Assembly: GCA_036278735.1 (NCBI GenBank) | Contig: DASUKM010000022.1 | Location: 1 to 64,000 of the forward strand | Direction: 5' to 3' | DNA: 64,000 nucleotides | Source: DASUKM01 sp036278735 | GTDB taxonomy: Bacteria; Acidobacteriota; Vicinamibacteria; Vicinamibacterales; 2-12-FULL-66-21 | In this document: positions 56,983 to 64,000 of the stretch, piece after piece | How the letters are laid out: each line of letters begins with the position of its first letter | Position numbering within the stretch: position 1 is the first letter of the stretch | Made by a program: the position numbers and the translations under genes | Notes under the pieces: model-generated | The model's database searches: none | What the model was told of the DNA's origin: nothing | Seen by the model: only the letters and a program-made list of their open reading frames with translations

Positions 56983-57860
56983 CGCCCGCCGGTCAGCTCC
57001 CGATACACGACTTCGGTGAAGGTGGCGAATCGGCCGCCGCCGCCCGCGGCGGGCGCCGGATCGCCGACGGCCGTCCTGATCTGATCGAGCGACTTGCCCT
57101 CTTTGACGAGCGCCGCGATCCGTTCGCGCTTGTGGCTGACGGCGTTCAGCCGCGCCTCGACGTCCGACTTCGTCTGCAGATCGCCGTGCCCGGGGACGAA
57201 GCGATCCGCGTCGAGACGAACGAGTCCCTGCGCCGTCGTGACCCAGCCCGCCGACGATCCGTGCTTCTCGAGATGGATGATCGGGTCGGGCCGGTTGGTC
57301 GCGATGATGTCGCCCGTGAACACGATCTTCTCCGCGGGAAGATAGACCACGAGATCGCCGCTCGTGTGGGCGGGCGTCCAGTGGTGCAGCTCGAACACGA
57401 CGCCGTCGAGCGTCAGGCGCTCGGCGCGGCTCGTGATCACGTGGGTCGGCATGCGATCGGCGGGTGGCGCTCCGCGTCCCCCCGCGGCGATCGCGGCTTC
57501 CATCTCCTTCTTGCAACCCTCGTCCGCCATGACGTGCACGCCGGCCGGGAAGGCCGCCAGGCCGTTCACGTGGTCGCCGTCGCTGTGGGTGAGGATCACG
57601 TCCGTCACCGGCTTCGGCGTGAGCTTCGCGATTTCGCCGAGCAGCGCCTTGCCCGCCGCGGGCGTCGTCTTCGCGTCGATCACGACGACGCCGGTCGTGC
57701 CGATGACGATGCCGCTGTTGCCTCCGCCGCCGCTCGCCCAGTACACGTCAGGCGTGAGCTGGTGAACCGTGAGCGCCTGCGGCTGTTGCGCGGCGGCCAC
57801 CGCGGCGTTCAGCAGCACGGCGAGCACGGACAGACCCATGAGCGTCGAGCGTCGCACCAT
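56979..57860 (-). CDS. Secreted metallo-beta-lactamase-fold hydrolase with altered zinc motif
   Basis: A 293-residue exported MBL-fold protein with signal peptide MVRRSTLMGLSVLAVLLNAA. The fold motifs are GNSGIVIGTTGVVVIDAKTT, LTHSDGDHVNGLAAFP, PAHTSGDLVVYLP, IVFTGDIIATN and FVPGHGDLQTK. In the main metal motif the usual H-x-H-x-D-H reads H-S-D-G-D-H, so one zinc-1 histidine is replaced by Asp; the other ligands are kept. This may change metal number or specificity. Annotation as a beta-lactamase is not warranted. The start has GGAGGGA six bases upstream. It is divergent from the flavin oxidase. Confidence 0.88.
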   Translation of the reverse strand: MVRRSTLMGLSVLAVLLNAAVAAAQQPQALTVHQLTPDVYWASGGGGNSGIVIGTTGVVVIDAKTTPAAGKALLGEIAKLTPKPVTDVILTHSDGDHVNGLAAFPAGVHVMADEGCKKEMEAAIAAGGRGAPPADRMPTHVITSRAERLTLDGVVFELHHWTPAHTSGDLVVYLPAEKIVFTGDIIATNRPDPIIHLEKHGSSAGWVTTAQGLVRLDADRFVPGHGDLQTKSDVEARLNAVSHKRERIAALVKEGKSLDQIRTAVGDPAPAAGGGGRFATFTEVVYRELTGGR

Positions 57861-58029
57861 GTCAATCTCCCTCCAGGCTTTCGGGCGCCGTGGACCATTC
57901 TCCCTCGCGCTGCGTCCAAATCGCGCCGTTCTTACACTTTGCGACAGAGAGCCATTCGTCATGACGGCACTTGAAAGTCACACCGCGCTGTGAAATGGTT
58001 GGGCCTCGCCACACCGCAAAGGAGAGCCG

Positions 58030-59394
58030 ATGGAGGGCATCCCGGTCTGGAACTGGACGCACGAGCTCGTCACGTACCCGCAGAAGGTCGTCACGGCGAG
58101 ATCCGTCGACGACATCGTCAGGATCGTGCGCGACCGCTCGCAGTATCCGTCTCCCGTCCGCGCTCACGGCTCGAGACATACGACTTCCCGCTGCGGCGAG
58201 GCGGACGGCGGCACGATCGTCGACATGACGTCGATGAACCGGATCGGCCGCATCGAGGGAGACCGCGTCGTCGCCGAGGCCGGCGCGAAGTACATCGACG
58301 TGGCGAAGGCGCTCGAGCAGCACGACCTGCAGTTCTACGTGAACATCGAGCTCGGCAACCTGAGCATGGGCGCCGCCGCGATTACGGCCACGAAGGACGC
58401 CTCGATGCCGGGCGAATACGGGCAGGTCAACTCGTACTGCGTCGGGATGAAGATGGTCCGCGCCGACGGCGAGATCGTCGAGATCACCGAGGAGCAGCCG
58501 GAGCTCCTGCAGGCCGCGCGGTCGAGTTACGGGCTGCTGGGGATCGTCTTCGAGGTGACGTTCAAGGTGCGTCCGCTCCAGGCGATGAGGGTGAAGCACC
58601 AGGTCTTTTCGCTCGACGACTTCACGCGGCAGCTCCCGGAGCTGATCGGCCGCGGTCAATCGATGATGATGTACATCTTCCCGTTCCTGAACCGGATCGT
58701 GGTCGAGTTCAGGCTCTACACCGGCGGGGAGGCCGAGACGCGGAAGAGGACGCCCGTCTCGCACTTTGCCTGGAGGCTGCGCAACAAGACCTGGAAGACG
58801 ATCGTGCCGTGGCTGAACCACACGTTCGAGGTCTACCTGCCGCGGTTCATCCGTTACTACTTCGTCAACGCCTTGAACCGGATCGCACAGCAGATGATGG
58901 TGCGGCTGCTCGCCGGCGAGAACACGATCCCGACGGATCAGATGATTCGGTACCCGGCGACGTCGGGCGCCTCGAAGTACACGTTCAGCATCTGGGGCAT
59001 TTCGCAGGACCGCTACGCGGACACGCTGCGCGCGTACTTCCGGTTCGCGCAGGACTACCGCAAGAAGCACCACTACCGGCCCAACATGCTCCACGTCGGC
59101 TACCGGATCCTGAAGGATCAGAGCTCGCTGTTCTCGTACACCTACGACTTCGACGTCCTGACGATCGACCCGGTGTCGACAGGCGAGCCGGGGTGGATCG
59201 AGTTCCTGAAGGCGTACAACGACTTCTGCAGCGAGCACGGGGGCACGCCCCTCTTCAACCAGACGCCCTGGCTCACGCCGGCGCAGGCGCGGAGGGCGTT
59301 TGGCGACCGCGTCGACCGATTCCAGGCGATCCGCACGCGGTTCGATCCGGACGGCCGGCTCTACTCGAATTTCTGGCGCGAGATCCTGGCGTGA
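58030..59394 (+). CDS. FAD-linked oxidase (VAO/PCMH fold)
   Basis: A 454-residue flavoprotein. The N-terminal FAD-binding domain contains VTARSVDDIVRIVRDRSQYP, VRAHGSRHTTSRCGEADGG (the RxxGSxHS loop that in alditol and lactone oxidases positions or covalently binds FAD) and GNLSMGAAAITATKDASMPG. The C-terminal substrate domain ends FQAIRTRFDPDGRLYSNFW. The family oxidises alcohols, sugars or lactones with oxygen or another acceptor. The substrate is unknown. The stop overlaps the next start (GTGA), so it works with the small NTF2-like protein that follows. No signal peptide. Confidence 0.87.
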   Translation: MEGIPVWNWTHELVTYPQKVVTARSVDDIVRIVRDRSQYPSPVRAHGSRHTTSRCGEADGGTIVDMTSMNRIGRIEGDRVVAEAGAKYIDVAKALEQHDLQFYVNIELGNLSMGAAAITATKDASMPGEYGQVNSYCVGMKMVRADGEIVEITEEQPELLQAARSSYGLLGIVFEVTFKVRPLQAMRVKHQVFSLDDFTRQLPELIGRGQSMMMYIFPFLNRIVVEFRLYTGGEAETRKRTPVSHFAWRLRNKTWKTIVPWLNHTFEVYLPRFIRYYFVNALNRIAQQMMVRLLAGENTIPTDQMIRYPATSGASKYTFSIWGISQDRYADTLRAYFRFAQDYRKKHHYRPNMLHVGYRILKDQSSLFSYTYDFDVLTIDPVSTGEPGWIEFLKAYNDFCSEHGGTPLFNQTPWLTPAQARRAFGDRVDRFQAIRTRFDPDGRLYSNFWREILA

Positions 59395-59900
59395 CGGCCG
59401 AACGAGGTCAGGGGGGGCCTGCCGCGGACGCGGCGCGCAACTACTTCGGCGCCATCGCGCGCCAGGACCTCGACGCCGCGCTGTCGTGCTGGAAGCCGGG
59501 GGGCATCGACTACCTCGCGCCCGTCGGCGAGCTCCGGGCGCCGGAGGGGATGCGCGAGTACTTCACGGGCGTGTTCGCGTCCTTTCCGGACTTCCGCTAC
59601 GAGGTGCTGGCGCTGGTCGCCGACGGCGATCAGGCGGCGGTCCGCTGGCGCGTCTCCGGCACGTTCACCGGGAAGCCCTTCAGCGGCGTGATCGCGAACG
59701 GGAAGCGCCTGGTGGGTGAAGGCTGCGACCTGCTGCGCGTCGACGTGGACGGCCGGATCGTCCACAACGACTCGTATTGGGACGACGCGGCAACGGCCCG
59801 CCAAATCGGCCTGCTGCCGCCGCGCGGCAGCAGGATGGAGCGCGCGATGACGTGGCTGTTCAACGTGAAGACGCGGCTGACGCTCCGCGGCCGGCGCTGA
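59391..59900 (+). CDS. SnoaL-like (NTF2-fold) protein, 169 aa
   Basis: A GTG-started frame overlapping the oxidase stop by four bases. The chain has AARNYFGAIARQDLDAALSC, YLAPVGELRAPEGMREYFTG, FASFPDFRYEVLALVADGDQ, VSGTFTGKPFSGVIANGKR and a C-terminal basic helix (TWLFNVKTRLTLRGRR). The pattern, particularly FPDFRYEVLALVADGDQAAVRW, is that of ester-cyclase/SnoaL polyketide-cyclase relatives. It may isomerise or hydrate the oxidase product, or bind a small ligand. Confidence 0.83.
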   Translation: MTAERGQGGPAADAARNYFGAIARQDLDAALSCWKPGGIDYLAPVGELRAPEGMREYFTGVFASFPDFRYEVLALVADGDQAAVRWRVSGTFTGKPFSGVIANGKRLVGEGCDLLRVDVDGRIVHNDSYWDDAATARQIGLLPPRGSRMERAMTWLFNVKTRLTLRGRR

Positions 59901-59966
59901 GGCCCGCCCTGGACGTGCCCCCACGCCGATCGGCGTTCGACGCCCGCGCCAACTCGTTTGCCACTC

Positions 59967-61562
59967 CTAGTTCGACAGCGTGAACGTAATAGAGACGTTC
60001 ATGACGACATCGACGGGTCGTCCATTCAGGAGCGTCGGCGAGTACCGCCACTGACGCACGGCGTCGACCGCCGCAATCACGAAGTCGGGATGCACGTCGG
60101 CGCTCAGGACGCGCACGGACCCGACGGTGCCGTCGCGGCGAATAATCGCTTCGATCGGGACGACCCCCTCGCGTCCCGCCGCACGCATCTCCGGCGGATA
60201 CACCGGCCGGACGTGCTTCAACATGCGCGGCGCGCGGATCTGGCCGCCGACGCGCAGCGGCGGGCCCGCCGTCGAAGGCGCCTCGGTCTGCGCGGATGCG
60301 GCGCGTGCGGCCATGATGGTGATGGTTTCCCGCACGTCGCCGACCTGCAGCGTCAGCGCCCGATCCCAGTCCTGCCGGTTGCGCAGATCGAACGCCGTGT
60401 CGAGTGATCGGAACCCCGCGAGCGCCGTGGTGAGCCGATACCGGCCCGCCGCGACGCCGGCGAACTCGAAATGCCCGGCGCCATCCGTCGTGGCTGTTCG
60501 TTCCGCGCCGTTCGCGTCGTGCAGCGTCAAGGTCACCCCCGGCAGGACGGCGCCGGTCGGATCGTAGACGGTGCCGGCCAGGAACCCGGGTCCGCCCTGC
60601 TGCGCCTGCAGCACCACGACGGACACGGCGGCCGAGAACGCGAGCGCGGCAATCCACGCCGCCCGGCGCGGCTGTCGCGGTCGATGGTCGATTCGCTCGT
60701 TGAGCATGACGGCTATCCTCCTGTGAAGCGTCGATGGCCGCGCCATCGTCATGATCGACTCGAAGTGCGCCGGCCTCCGGCACGATCGGGCGATGGCGAG
60801 CAGATGCGCCGCGTAGTCGGGAGCGGGCACGCCGCCCGCGACGACGACGTCGTCGCACGCGTGTTCGCTCTCGCGCCGCAGCCGGCGGCAGGCCATCCAC
60901 ATGAGCGGATTGAACCAGCACGCGGCTTTGGCGACTTCCGCCACGACCTGCACGGCCCAGTCGCGCCGCCTGATGTGCGCGAGCTCGTGAGAAAGGACCA
61001 CCCGCATGCGATCGTCCGGCCACGAAGGAGCGGAGGCCGGCAGCAGAATGCGCGGACGCACGACGCCCGCGGTCGCCAGGACGTCGATCGTGTCGGTCAG
61101 CAGCAGAGACACGGGCGTGCGGATGCCGAATGCCGAGGCGATCTCGTCCGTGCATCGCCGCCAGCGGACGTCCCGCAGCATCTCTGCCCGTCGCGCGATC
61201 CGGCGGACCCGGACCGCGTCCGCCGCAAAGAGCGCCAGCAGGATCAGGCAACCCGCGAACCAGGCGGCCGTGCAGGCCTCCTCGACGGTCACGCGTCCGC
61301 GAGACCCCGACGGTTGCGTCGGTGCGCCAGGCACCGCCACGTTCGCCTGAGACGCTGCGCCGATTGAGACGGTGGCCGTGCGCACAGGGACGCTCACGAC
61401 CGGCAACAGCCCGCCGGCGGGCACGAGCGCGCTGCCGACGATGGCGCCAGCCAGCACCGTGTGTCGAAGGGCCGCGGGACGATATCGAAGGGCCGCGGCG
61501 ACGGCCAGCCCGGTGGCCAGCACGAGGGACGCGCGAAGCGTCGCGTCGATCAACCAGGTCAT
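59967..61562 (-). CDS. BlaR1/M56-family sensor peptidase with TonB C-terminal domain
   Basis: A 531-residue membrane protein. Helices at ~5-55, ~95-120 and ~300 surround an M56 gluzincin motif HELAH (His192-His196, with the later Glu in RRESEHACDD). Beyond the last helix lie a carboxypeptidase-regulatory beta domain (FLAGTVYDPTGAVLPGVTLT) and a TonB-C domain (RPVYPPEMRAAGREGVVPIE). BlaR1-like proteins cleave a partner repressor on sensing a signal. The penicillin-binding sensor of true BlaR1 is absent, replaced by these two domains, so the signal is probably different. The start overlaps the blaI-like stop by four bases (ATGA). Confidence 0.9.
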   Translation of the reverse strand: MTWLIDATLRASLVLATGLAVAAALRYRPAALRHTVLAGAIVGSALVPAGGLLPVVSVPVRTATVSIGAASQANVAVPGAPTQPSGSRGRVTVEEACTAAWFAGCLILLALFAADAVRVRRIARRAEMLRDVRWRRCTDEIASAFGIRTPVSLLLTDTIDVLATAGVVRPRILLPASAPSWPDDRMRVVLSHELAHIRRRDWAVQVVAEVAKAACWFNPLMWMACRRLRRESEHACDDVVVAGGVPAPDYAAHLLAIARSCRRPAHFESIMTMARPSTLHRRIAVMLNERIDHRPRQPRRAAWIAALAFSAAVSVVVLQAQQGGPGFLAGTVYDPTGAVLPGVTLTLHDANGAERTATTDGAGHFEFAGVAAGRYRLTTALAGFRSLDTAFDLRNRQDWDRALTLQVGDVRETITIMAARAASAQTEAPSTAGPPLRVGGQIRAPRMLKHVRPVYPPEMRAAGREGVVPIEAIIRRDGTVGSVRVLSADVHPDFVIAAVDAVRQWRYSPTLLNGRPVDVVMNVSITFTLSN

Positions 61563-61951
61563 CGCCGTCCCCTCCGCGCCTCGCGCACCAGGTCGGCGAT
61601 GCGATCGAGTTCTTCGTCGCTCAGCCTTGCCGCTTCCCCCCCGAGGAGCGCCGCGACGGCCTTGGCGTTCGACCCGTCGAAGAACGTCTCGACGAGGTGC
61701 CGGAGGGCGGAGCGGGCGGCGGACCCGCGCGGGACGGTCGGCATGTACACGTATCGCAGGCCAACCTCTTCGTGCCGGACATGCCCCTTGTCCTCGAGCA
61801 CGCGGAGCTGGGTCCGGACGGTCGAGTAGCCCGGGGGAGCGGGCATGGCCGCCATGATGTCGGCGGCCGTGGCGCGCCCGAGCCGGAACAGCGCGTGCAT
61901 GATATCCCGCTCGCGGCGGGTCAGGCGATCGAGGCGGCGGGTCGTCGTCAT
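61559..61951 (-). CDS. BlaI/MecI-family transcriptional repressor
   Basis: A 130-residue winged-helix repressor: LTRRERDIMHALFRLGRATA, then AADIMAAMPAPPGYSTVRTQ and LRVLEDKGHVRHEEVGLRYV, followed by a dimerising C-terminal helix set (SALRHLVETFFDGSNAKAVA). It represses its own operon and probably the divergent beta-lactamase-like gene until cleaved by the M56 protein encoded next. TGCGAT half-sites lie over its start codon. It is the first gene of the leftward pair. Confidence 0.93.
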   Translation of the reverse strand: MTTTRRLDRLTRRERDIMHALFRLGRATAADIMAAMPAPPGYSTVRTQLRVLEDKGHVRHEEVGLRYVYMPTVPRGSAARSALRHLVETFFDGSNAKAVAALLGGEAARLSDEELDRIADLVREARRGRR

Positions 61952-61976
61952 GCGATGTTTATCGCACCTCTGCGAT
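61951..61976. promoter_or_regulatory. TGCGAT half-site cluster in the blaI/beta-lactamase divergent region
   Basis: TGCGAT (61951-61956), ATCGCA (61961-61966) and TGCGAT (61971-61976) are spaced ten bases apart, one helical turn. The first two form a palindrome. This is a likely repressor-binding cluster that overlaps the blaI-like start and lies 64 bases before the lactamase ATG. Confidence 0.55.
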
Positions 61977-62039
61977 CTTAGTAGCACGTTCGCGCCGGCC
62001 GCGTCAAATCGCCTAGAATACGGCCGGGAGGTCCTGCCG

Positions 62040-63029
62040 ATGCGACACGCCCGATCCGGTGTGAGGCGGCTGCGGAACGTCGCATCCGCGCTGCTGCTGA
62101 GTACGGCGTTCCTGGCGCCCGCGGCCGCGCAGGCGCGTCGCCCCGACGCGCCCGCCGATCGCCGCGACGACACGATGCAGCACCTGATGGACGACTTCGC
62201 CGCGCATCATCGCGGCAAGGTGTCGCTGTACGCGAAAGACCTCCGCACCGGCCAGACGGTCGCGATCGACCCCGACCAGCCCGTCAACACCGCCTCGGTG
62301 ATCAAGGTGGCGATCATGCTCGAGGCGATGTATCAGGTGAAGGCCGGCACGCTGTCGTTCGACGACACGCTGACGCTTCACAAGGACGATCAGGTCTCCG
62401 GCTCGGGCGTGCTGCTGTTGTTCCAGACGCCGGCGTCCATCGGCTTCGAAACGGCCATCGTCCTGATGATCACGCAGAGCGACAATACCGCGGCCAACCT
62501 CGTGCTGGCGCACGTCGGCCGCGAGCGCGTCAACGCGCGCCTGCGATCGCTCGGGTTTCCGGTCACGACGAGCATCCGGCCGATCGGGCATCCCGACCAG
62601 GGCGATCAGCGTCCCGAACTGAAGCCGTTCGGCATCGGCCGGACGACCGCCCGCGAGATGGCGGGCATCCTGGAGTCCATCCAGCGATGCGACCTCGGCG
62701 ATCGGACACTGTGCGGCCGGATGATCGACATCATGGAGCACCAGTTCTGGCGCAACGGCATCCCGCACTACCTGGAGGACTCGGACACCACGGACGTCGC
62801 CAGCCACGTCGCCAACAAGACGGGCAGCCTCGACCACGTGCGCAACGACGTCGGGATCGTGTTCACGAAGGACGGTCCCATCGTGATCTCCGCGTTCACC
62901 TACGACAACGCCGACACGAGCTGGACCCCGGAGAACGAAGGCGAGCTGCTGATCGCCCGTATGGCGAAGACGATCGTGACCGGCTGGGCGCCGCACGGGC
63001 TGGGCAGGGAACAGCGGCCGCAACGGTGA
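62040..63029 (+). CDS. Class A beta-lactamase-like serine hydrolase
   Basis: A 329-residue exported protein (signal peptide through VASALLLSTAFLAPAAA). The penicillin-recognising motifs are all present: S86-x-x-K89 in TASVIKVAIM, S147-D-N in TQSDNTAANL, and K260-T-G in VANKTGSLDH. Glu193 in RPELKPFG may serve as the omega-loop base, although the loop is not the classical ExxLN. It could hydrolyse beta-lactams or be a related penicillin-interacting enzyme. The start has GGAGG eight bases upstream. The divergent BlaI/M56 pair is next door, so induction by the same signal is likely. Confidence 0.85.
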   Translation: MRHARSGVRRLRNVASALLLSTAFLAPAAAQARRPDAPADRRDDTMQHLMDDFAAHHRGKVSLYAKDLRTGQTVAIDPDQPVNTASVIKVAIMLEAMYQVKAGTLSFDDTLTLHKDDQVSGSGVLLLFQTPASIGFETAIVLMITQSDNTAANLVLAHVGRERVNARLRSLGFPVTTSIRPIGHPDQGDQRPELKPFGIGRTTAREMAGILESIQRCDLGDRTLCGRMIDIMEHQFWRNGIPHYLEDSDTTDVASHVANKTGSLDHVRNDVGIVFTKDGPIVISAFTYDNADTSWTPENEGELLIARMAKTIVTGWAPHGLGREQRPQR

Positions 63030-63532
63030 TGAGTCCCGGGATGCGGCACTCCGTCGTCCGCGGCGCGGGACTGCTGCTGACGATCGCCTACGCCTCGGCG
63101 ATCGGCTGGATCTACGCGCGGCAGCCGACGTCGGCCGCGCAGGTCTCGGGCGGGCTGGCCTCGCTCATCCATGCGTATCACGTCGACCCGCAGGCCTTCG
63201 ACGATGGAGTGCGGTTCTTTCATCAGGACCAGTTCGAGCCGGCGAGAGCGGCCCTCGCGAGAGCCGACCCGGCCCAGCGCGACGCCCGGACGCAGTTCTA
63301 TATCGCCTACACCTTCTACCGGCAGGGCTGGGGCCGTGTCCATACCGATGCGGCGCTTTACCAGCAGGGACTTCAGGCGATCGATCGCGCGATCGCCAGC
63401 GCGCCGGGCGGACGGGTGATCGTCGACGACCCGCAGATTCAGATGCACTCCGGCGACGAACTCCGCGCGGAGCTCGCGCGCGGCATCACGCACCCGATCC
63501 ATCCGCTGGATCTCTTCGGCACACGCAAGTGA
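63029..63532 (+). CDS. Unassigned membrane-anchored helical protein, 167 aa
   Basis: The start overlaps the lactamase stop by one base (TGATG). After a short lead and a single N-terminal helix (GAGLLLTIAYASAIGWIYAR), the chain has AFDDGVRFFHQDQFEPARAA, DPAQRDARTQFYIAYTFYRQ and ALYQQGLQAIDRAIASAPGG, which resembles TPR helices. It is probably a periplasmic-facing or exported helper. No specific function can be assigned; the ATG at 63041 is an alternative start. Confidence 0.7.
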   Translation: MSPGMRHSVVRGAGLLLTIAYASAIGWIYARQPTSAAQVSGGLASLIHAYHVDPQAFDDGVRFFHQDQFEPARAALARADPAQRDARTQFYIAYTFYRQGWGRVHTDAALYQQGLQAIDRAIASAPGGRVIVDDPQIQMHSGDELRAELARGITHPIHPLDLFGTRK

Positions 63533-64000
63533 CCCCTCTTCGCGAAGCGATCGTCCTCCCGCTGCTGTTTCTCACCGTGGTGCTCCTGGCGGGACTCCGT
63601 CCGGCGGGTGGGGCGACGTTCGTGCCGCCGGGACTGTTCGCGCTGGTCCTCGCGGCGCTCCTGATGGCCGCGCTGGTCCGCAGCGGCGCGCTCGCGCCGG
63701 AGCGGCTGATGGCCCCCTCGCGCGGCATTCTCGCGAATGCCAACGGCGCCTGCGTCGTGATCGCTGCCTGGGCGGCCGCGGCGCAACTGCTCGCGCTCGT
63801 CACCCCCGACTCGGGGCTGCCGCTGTTCTTCGTCAGCGTGTTCCTGTTCGTGCTGCTGCTCAACACCTGGGTGTCGCGGCCGGATCGCGTCCACGCGCTG
63901 CGATCGCTGATGGTGATCCTGGGGGCCTGCTTCGTGCTGAAGTTCGTCGTGCTGGCGGCGCTGTCGGACCCGGCGGGGGGCCGCACGAAACGCGCGTTGA
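63529..64000 (+). CDS. Polytopic membrane protein, 3' end outside the window
   Basis: GTG start overlapping the previous stop by four bases (GTGA). The 157 codons visible encode at least four hydrophobic segments: IVLPLLFLTVVLLAGLRP, LFALVLAALLMAALV, ANGACVVIAAWAAAAQLLAL and FFVSVFLFVLLLNTWV. No family is recognisable. It is the fourth gene of the rightward unit starting with the lactamase-like gene. Confidence 0.7.
   Translation, partial: MTPLREAIVLPLLFLTVVLLAGLRPAGGATFVPPGLFALVLAALLMAALVRSGALAPERLMAPSRGILANANGACVVIAAWAAAAQLLALVTPDSGLPLFFVSVFLFVLLLNTWVSRPDRVHALRSLMVILGACFVLKFVVLAALSDPAGGRTKRAL

Noticed and set aside
57978..57993. TCACA-N6-TGTGA dyad between the metallo-hydrolase and the flavin oxidase
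   Set aside because: Half-sites are inverted relative to the CRP consensus (TGTGA-N6-TCACA), and a 5-bp arm pair is easily found by chance.
1..64000. CRISPR array, prophage, integron or insertion sequence
   Set aside because: No regularly spaced repeats, integrase, transposase or structural phage genes seen in any frame.

Overview
The window is GC-rich, close to 90% G/C at third codon positions in most genes, and looks like chromosome from an Acidobacteriota bacterium, most likely of the Vicinamibacteria type. The taxonomic call is inference from gene families typical of that group. These are a duplicated-orphan ABC permease (ADOP), an Oar-like TonB receptor with an N-terminal carboxypeptidase-regulatory domain, two sortilin-type (VPS10/BNR) secreted glycosidase-like proteins, an M56 peptidase carrying a TonB C-terminal domain, and many secreted hydrolases. 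I see no phage, integrase, rRNA or CRISPR. One tRNA gene is present.

Layout. 1-8.7 kb: a CBS-domain fragment, a universal stress protein, an orphan NtrC-type response regulator, a dicarboxylate/amino-acid symporter with an SDR, a TauE-type exporter, a DUF4173-like membrane protein behind a palindromic operator, and an unassigned internally duplicated protein of atypical codon use. 8.9-13.3 kb: a probable metal (copper) response locus. It has an ECF sigma factor with a Cys-rich tail, Cu/Zn superoxide dismutase, a large VPS10-like protein and, divergently, a 30-residue Cys-rich metallothionein-like peptide. 13.5-17.2 kb: a secreted GH43-like protein and an S9 lipoprotein peptidase.

17.3-33.7 kb is the centre of the window: two convergent operons that appear to form one catabolic regulon. 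The rightward operon (nine genes, several overlapping by a few bases) encodes ThDP enzymes, acyl-CoA dehydrogenase, CoA-transferase, MaoC hydratase, aldehyde dehydrogenase, a CitE-like lyase and an MmgE/PrpD protein. The leftward operon encodes HyuA, HyuB and an MFS transporter, and lies directly downstream of a GAF-PAS-AAA-Fis sigma-54 activator. Both operons have a -24/-12 sequence of the same form (TGGTA, then TTGC at sigma-54 spacing), about 50-55 bases of predicted leader, and an upstream dyad. This argues for co-activation by the adjacent activator. The substrate is unknown. The CoA-transferase, MaoC, CitE, PrpD and acyl-CoA dehydrogenase set resembles itaconate/C5-dicarboxylate degradation clusters.

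34-45 kb: a TonB receptor with a giant M14 peptidase, and a second VPS10-like protein. 45-55 kb: housekeeping and miscellaneous genes (VOC, HAD, tRNA-Ser, methyltransferase, PLP enzyme, TadA, ADOP permease, SEC-C protein, LRR protein). 55.2-57 kb: two unlike nucleotidyltransferase/partner pairs back to back. 57-64 kb: a metallo-hydrolase with an altered zinc motif, a flavin oxidase operon, and a BlaI/BlaR1-like pair divergent from a class A beta-lactamase-like gene. Several genes have a -10 box only 6-7 bases from the start codon and no Shine-Dalgarno, which suggests leaderless transcription.
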